Origin: JBBTQS01 sp964627055 | GTDB lineage: Bacteria > Patescibacteriota > Patescibacteriia > Magasanikbacterales > JBBTQS01 | NCBI GenBank assembly: GCA_964627055.1 | Contig: CAZVGV010000023.1 | Location: forward strand, 1-10,153 | Direction of reading: 5' to 3' | Length of the DNA: 10,153 nucleotides | Part shown: positions 7,264-10,153 of the stretch, piece after piece | Position numbering within the stretch: position 1 is the first letter of the stretch | Layout: each line of letters starts with the position of its first letter | The notes under the pieces: model-generated | The model's database searches: none | What the model was told of the DNA's origin: nothing | The model's input: only the letters and a program-made list of their open reading frames with translations | Translations under genes and position numbers: made by a program

Positions 7264-7292
7264 TAGACATTGGGGTCTGCGAATGCTATACT
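7264..7292 (+). promoter_or_regulatory. Promoter of the lepB-hisS-rpsU operon
   Basis: TAGACA (7264-7269, five of six -35 bases) lies exactly 17 bp before TATACT (7287-7292), which is also preceded by TGC as an extended -10. This is the best sigma-70-type promoter in the window. Transcription should start near 7299, leaving a 22-nt leader before ATG 7321. Because the -10 box lies inside the longer possible lepB frame, it rules out the upstream TTG at 7270 as the start. Confidence 0.75.
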
Positions 7293-7306
7293 GGGGTGCA
7301 GCATTC
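7281..7306 (+). promoter_or_regulatory. Inverted repeat around the lepB -10 box (possible operator)
   Basis: GAATGCT (7281-7287) and AGCATTC (7300-7306) are exact inverted copies separated by 12 nt. They overlap the -10 box and span the expected start site. Arm centres are about 19 bp apart, near two helical turns, as expected for a dimeric repressor site. It could also form a hairpin. No regulator gene is nearby, so the role is a guess. Confidence 0.3.
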
Positions 7307-7320
7307 TAGCCACCATCATT

Positions 7321-7929
7321 ATGGAAGAACAGAGATCGTACACCCCATACGAACCGCAGCAGAGCGCCACTGGCGCTGCTGCAAGAATTGTACTTGCCGA
7401 ACTTATCAAGATTGTCTGCGTGGTGGCGATTGTAGTGTGGTTGGTGCAATACTTTCTCTTTCGTCCTTTCACGGTAAAGGGTGCGAGCATGGAGCCTAAT
7501 TATGAGACACGACAGTATTTGATTATTGATAAGATCACGTACCGATTCAACGAGCCACAACGAGGTGATGTCGTCGTGTTACGTCGCAACGATGATACAC
7601 GCGAGTATTTCCTCAAGCGTGTTGTGGCACTCCCTGGTGAGCGTATTCGCATCCAGCATGGCAAAGTAACGATTTATGATACGGCTCACCCCGATGGGGT
7701 GATTCTTGATGAGCATACGTATCTTGACCCATCGGTTTCTACTAACGGTGAGTTGGTAATGACGATGGGGTCTGATGAATACTTCGTACTTGGGGATAAT
7801 CGCCCAGTAAGTCAGGATTCTCGCATTATCGGTCCCATCAAACGCGCAGATATCGTTGGACGTGTTTGGCTTCGTGGCTGGCCTCTTGACAAATTCGGTC
7901 GGATTGAACACCCTCACTATACCTTTTAA
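7321..7929 (+). CDS. lepB: Signal peptidase I
   Basis: A 202-aa type I signal peptidase (S26 family), which removes signal peptides from exported proteins at the outer face of the cytoplasmic membrane. A cytoplasmic N-terminus of about 21 residues is followed by one membrane helix (about 22-46). Catalytic Ser56 lies in FTVKGASMEPNY and the general base Lys98 in LKRVVALPGERI. The GDNRPVSQDSR box (S26 box E) and a C-terminal RVWLRGWPL segment complete the fold. The length suits the short Gram-positive-like form with one membrane anchor. The start is ATG 7321, because an upstream in-frame TTG (7270) would lie within the promoter. There is no SD in the leader. hisS follows after 9 nt, so they are cotranscribed. 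The giant signal-peptide protein just upstream is a plausible substrate. Confidence 0.95.
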   Translation: MEEQRSYTPYEPQQSATGAAARIVLAELIKIVCVVAIVVWLVQYFLFRPFTVKGASMEPNYETRQYLIIDKITYRFNEPQRGDVVVLRRNDDTREYFLKRVVALPGERIRIQHGKVTIYDTAHPDGVILDEHTYLDPSVSTNGELVMTMGSDEYFVLGDNRPVSQDSRIIGPIKRADIVGRVWLRGWPLDKFGRIEHPHYTF

Positions 7930-7938
7930 CGGACTCAC

Positions 7939-9282
7939 ATGATCAAGAAACCGGCAGCAAAAGCAAAGGTGGCAACAGCAGCACCTGTACCAGAGGAGGG
8001 AGCAAAGAAAAAGATTAAAACACCACAGGTCATTCGTGGCATGCGCGACATTTTGCCTGAAGATGAGGCATATTGGAGACATGCGTATGAGACTGCCCAG
8101 CGCGTTGCAGACGCTTTTGGATTTGCACGTATTGAGACACCTATTGTAGAGCCAGAAGAGTTGTTTGTGCGCTCTGTGGGCAAGACTACGGACATTGTTG
8201 AGAAGGAGATGTATGTTTTTCAGGATTCAGATGGCGACAAGATGTGCCTTCGTCCTGAGGTAACTGCATCGGTGTGTCGTGCGTATGTCGCGAATGGGTT
8301 GTTCACCAAGCCGCAGCCACAGAAGTTGTGGGTGTGGGGGCCGATGTTCCGACATGATCGCCCACAGGCTGGACGCTATCGTCAGTTCTTTCAGGCATCG
8401 TACGAGATTATCGGCAACGACTCTCCGGTGGTTGATGCACAGGTGATCCTCGCTACTTGGACATTTTTCAAGGAGCTTGGGGTGAATGCAGAAGTACGCA
8501 TCAATAGTATTGGAACATTGGACGATCGTGCGCGATACAAGATGGAGCTTGTACAGTGGTACCGTACGCGCAAGAAGGAGTTGTGCGAAAATTGTCTGAA
8601 GCGTCTGGTGAAGAATCCACTTCGTCTGCTTGATTGCAAAGAGGCGGGTTGTCGTGCACTGCGCGCTGATGCGCCGCAGATCCTTGATTGGCTTTCCGCT
8701 CCGTCTAAGGCGCACTTCATGGCAGTCCTTGAGTATCTCGACGAGTTGGAGATTCCGTATTTCCTGGATCCATTTATTGTGCGCGGGCTTGATTACTACA
8801 CGCATACGGTATTTGAGTTTGTGGCAACAGATGCAGACGACTCTAAGTCGCAGATTTCGTTGTGTGGTGGTGGTCGATATGACTTGCTCGTAGAGCAGTT
8901 GGGTGGTAAGCCTACAGCAGCATGCGGTGTGGCTCCTGGGATTGATCGCGCAATTTTGGCAATGAAGGCTCAGAACGTAGTACCTCCCGCACGCCCGAAA
9001 CCGCAGATCTTTGTGGCACAGCTCGGTGAACAGGGTCGTCGTCGCGCACTTGCATTATATGAGAAGCTGAGACAGGCAGGATTCACACTTGCTGAGGCAT
9101 TTTCGAAGGAATCGCTCAAAACACAGCTTGACAACGCCAACGAAAAAGGAGTACCATATGTACTTCTGGTTGGTCAGCGCGAAGTCATGGATAATACTGT
9201 GATCATTCGTGACATGGAGTCGGGCAACCAAGAAGTCGTGGATTATCGCAAGATTGTCTCCGAGATGAAGAAGAAAGTATAA
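7939..9282 (+). CDS. hisS: Histidyl-tRNA synthetase
   Basis: A 447-aa class II synthetase that charges tRNA-His with histidine in the cytoplasm. The core begins around residue 30 with RGMRDILPED. Motif 2 is FRHDRPQAGRYRQF (137-150), the histidine-specific loop is RGLDYYTHTVFE (282-293), and motif 3 is seen in GVAPGIDRA. The anticodon-binding domain covers about 353-447. Residues 1-29 are an extra Lys/Ala/Pro-rich extension not typical of the family. An insertion carries four cysteines (C216, C219, C233, C238) in a CxxC...CxxxxC pattern that might bind a metal, although cysteines occur in this place in other HisRS proteins. ATG 7939 is used because it follows the lepB stop by 9 nt; there is no SD there. 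An SD-like AGAGGAGGG lies inside the coding region (7992-8000), without a well-placed start codon after it. Confidence 0.96.
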   Translation: MIKKPAAKAKVATAAPVPEEGAKKKIKTPQVIRGMRDILPEDEAYWRHAYETAQRVADAFGFARIETPIVEPEELFVRSVGKTTDIVEKEMYVFQDSDGDKMCLRPEVTASVCRAYVANGLFTKPQPQKLWVWGPMFRHDRPQAGRYRQFFQASYEIIGNDSPVVDAQVILATWTFFKELGVNAEVRINSIGTLDDRARYKMELVQWYRTRKKELCENCLKRLVKNPLRLLDCKEAGCRALRADAPQILDWLSAPSKAHFMAVLEYLDELEIPYFLDPFIVRGLDYYTHTVFEFVATDADDSKSQISLCGGGRYDLLVEQLGGKPTAACGVAPGIDRAILAMKAQNVVPPARPKPQIFVAQLGEQGRRRALALYEKLRQAGFTLAEAFSKESLKTQLDNANEKGVPYVLLVGQREVMDNTVIIRDMESGNQEVVDYRKIVSEMKKKV

Positions 9283-9283
9283 T
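9254..9283 (+). promoter_or_regulatory. Likely internal promoter for rpsU
   Basis: A perfect TATAAT (9278-9283) overlaps the hisS stop codon, with TTGTCT (9254-9259, four of six -35 bases) 18 bp upstream. Transcription would start near 9290, giving a 19-nt leader that is mostly Shine-Dalgarno sequence. This would let bS21 be made independently of lepB and hisS. The -10 also encodes Val-stop, so chance cannot be excluded. Confidence 0.5.
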
Positions 9284-9296
9284 TTTCTTGGAAAGT

Positions 9297-9303
9297 GAGG
9301 TGA
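9297..9303 (+). promoter_or_regulatory. Strong Shine-Dalgarno site of rpsU
   Basis: GAGGTGA is fully complementary to TCACCTC of the 16S tail (160-166) in this same window: seven pairs, 5 nt before ATG 9309. It decides the start codon against the in-frame TTG at 9288, which has no SD. It is the only strong SD in front of a gene here. Confidence 0.85.
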
Positions 9304-9308
9304 ACCCT

Positions 9309-9551
9309 ATGGTAGAAGTAAAACGGAAGAAAGGCGAAAGTTTTGAAGCGTTCATGCGCCGGTTCCGCACCGTCGTAAAGATGAGCGGTATTTCACTCCA
9401 GGCCAAGAAGATTCAGTTCTTCGGTCGCGAGAAGAACAAAACAGCCAAAAAGAAGTCTGCAGTCACTCGCGTAGAACAGGCACAGAAGCGCGCATGGCTC
9501 ATGAAGACTGGTCAATTGAAAGAAGAAGAGCAGAAGGGACGCCGTCGCTAA
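9309..9551 (+). CDS. rpsU: 30S ribosomal protein bS21
   Basis: An 80-aa, very basic protein of the small subunit platform, located near the 3' end of 16S rRNA and the anti-SD, where it helps mRNA binding during initiation. The N-terminus VEVKRKKGESFEAFMRRF matches the family's ExFExALRRFKR-type opening, followed by a long Lys/Arg-rich helical tail ending in GRRR. It is slightly longer than the ~71 aa of the E. coli protein. It is last in the lepB-hisS-rpsU run, 26 nt after hisS, and has its own likely promoter and a strong SD. Because bS21 acts at the anti-SD, the contrast with its SD-less neighbours hints at autogenous control, as reported for Bacteroidetes; that part is inference. Confidence 0.95.
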   Translation: MVEVKRKKGESFEAFMRRFRTVVKMSGISLQAKKIQFFGREKNKTAKKKSAVTRVEQAQKRAWLMKTGQLKEEEQKGRRR

Positions 9552-9575
9552 TACGATGTTGCCTGAAGCTTACAG

Positions 9576-9603
9576 AAAAACAACTTCGCAAGAAGTTGTT
9601 TTT
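9576..9603 (+). terminator. Intrinsic terminator after rpsU
   Basis: AAAAACAACTTC (9576-9587) and GAAGTTGTTTTT (9592-9603) form a perfect 12-bp stem closed by a GCAA tetraloop, with the T tract as the 3' arm. It begins 24 nt after the rpsU stop and should end the lepB-hisS-rpsU transcript. The A/T symmetry could allow it to work in both directions. The next promoter's -10 box begins 5 nt later. Confidence 0.9.
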
Positions 9604-9614
9604 CGTTGTATACT
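9585..9614 (+). promoter_or_regulatory. Promoter of the yqeY transcript
   Basis: TATACT (9609-9614) lies in the same context as the giant gene's promoter, TTTCGTnGTATACTnGT. A weak -35 candidate, TTCGCA (9585-9590, four of six, 18-bp spacer), falls inside the terminator stem. The expected start near 9621 gives a leader of about 19 nt with no SD. Confidence 0.55.
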
Positions 9615-9639
9615 AGTGCCATCATTTTTATCCACTGGT

Positions 9640-10083
9640 ATGGCACTTCTTTCAACGATTGAGACGGACATTGTTGCTGCAATGCGCGCAAAGAATGAGC
9701 AGGAATTATCCACGCTGCGTCTCATGAAGACCGCGCTCAAGAACCGTGAGATTGAATTGCGTGCAACAGGGAAGGAGCTTACCGATGAAGAAGCAATGAA
9801 GGCGCTCAAGACACAGGTGAAGCAGTTGAAGGACGCACAAAGTGAATACACAGCAGCAGGACGCACTGATCTTGCAGAGCAAGCACAGGTCGAGATCGCA
9901 CTTGTGCAAAAGTATCTTCCTGCGGAGATGTCTGATGAAGAAATTCGTGGTATAATTGCTGAGGTGATTCGTGCTACTGCAACACCATCAATCGCAACGT
10001 GCATGGGGCCAGTAATGGCGCGCACTGCAGGTCGTGCAGATGGTGCACGTGTTCGCACACTCCTTGAGCAACAACTCGCATGA
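9640..10083 (+). CDS. yqeY: GatB/YqeY domain-containing protein
   Basis: A 147-aa protein of the YqeY family, related to the tRNA-binding C-terminal domain of GatB in the tRNA-dependent amidotransferase. Its stand-alone role is not established; a link to tRNA or aminoacyl-tRNA metabolism is assumed. The start MALLSTIETDIVAAMRAK and the following LSTLRLMKTALKNREIE match the family's N-terminal helical bundle. The KYLPAEMSDEEI segment and the C-terminal MARTAGRADGARV (GRADG motif) mark the second helical domain. ATG 9640 fits the family's usual start and length of about 148 aa and lies just after the promoter. A longer frame from 9556 would run through the terminator and is rejected. The TGA stop overlaps the next gene's ATG (ATGA), so the two are probably translationally coupled. 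Confidence 0.93.
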   Translation: MALLSTIETDIVAAMRAKNEQELSTLRLMKTALKNREIELRATGKELTDEEAMKALKTQVKQLKDAQSEYTAAGRTDLAEQAQVEIALVQKYLPAEMSDEEIRGIIAEVIRATATPSIATCMGPVMARTAGRADGARVRTLLEQQLA

Positions 10084-10153
10084 CGTATATGCAACGGCTT
10101 CGTTCAGTGCTATTCACAGGCTTGCTACTCGTAGGCCTGGTGTTTGTTTTTTC
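10080..10153 (+). CDS. N-terminus of a membrane or secreted protein (partial, cut by window edge)
   Basis: Only 24 codons are visible, opening MTYMQRLRSVLF and continuing into a strongly hydrophobic run rich in Leu, Val and Phe. A short basic start (two Arg) followed by a hydrophobic stretch is typical of a signal peptide or first membrane helix. The ATG at 10080 overlaps the yqeY stop. A second ATG at 10089 is also possible. The family cannot be told from this fragment. Confidence 0.7.
   Translation, partial: MTYMQRLRSVLFTGLLLVGLVFVF

Noticed and set aside
7270..7320. Longer lepB start at TTG 7270
   Set aside because: The -10 box lies inside it, and the extra 17 residues fit no family feature.
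9288..9308. Longer rpsU start at TTG 9288
   Set aside because: It would place the strong SD inside the gene; ATG 9309 has ideal spacing and the family's N-terminus.
9556..9639. Longer yqeY start at 9556
   Set aside because: It would translate through the rpsU terminator and precede the promoter; the family start matches ATG 9640.

Overview
The window looks like a piece of a Candidate Phyla Radiation (Patescibacteria) chromosome, most likely from a Parcubacteria-like lineage. The reasons are: a 16S rRNA 3' end with a divergent decoding region and a helix 44 about 14 nt shorter than in E. coli; no 23S gene after the 16S and spacer tRNA; a giant secreted repeat protein ending in membrane helices and carboxypeptidase-regulatory-like domains; and mostly SD-less translation starts. 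This placement is by recognition and was not checked by a search. All genes are on the + strand. TAA, TAG and TGA all act as stops, so the standard code fits.

Layout. 1-171 is the 3' end of 16S rRNA. 172-554 is a long, highly structured spacer. 555-628 is tRNA-Ile(GAT), followed by a 13-bp terminator hairpin at 638-667 where a 23S gene would normally continue. A promoter then drives a 2171-aa surface protein (715-7230). A second promoter, inside the gap after that gene, drives a compact set of housekeeping genes: signal peptidase I (lepB, 7321-7929), histidyl-tRNA synthetase (hisS, 7939-9282) and ribosomal protein bS21 (rpsU, 9309-9551). rpsU also has its own likely promoter and ends in a 12-bp GNRA hairpin terminator. 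A promoter fused to that terminator drives a GatB/YqeY-family protein (9640-10083), whose stop overlaps the start of a membrane or secreted protein cut by the window edge.

How it fits together. Most genes serve translation: 16S, tRNA-Ile, HisRS, bS21 and YqeY. The other two concern the cell surface: the giant adhesin-like protein and the signal peptidase that could process it. There is no CRISPR array, transposon or phage gene. The most interesting parts are the split rRNA operon with a spacer that mimics the 5' end of its own tRNA, a promoter style with uniformly short leaders often fused to terminators, the single strong Shine-Dalgarno site (on rpsU), and the architecture of the giant protein, where a duplicated beta-sandwich domain appears to lie on the cytoplasmic side of the membrane.
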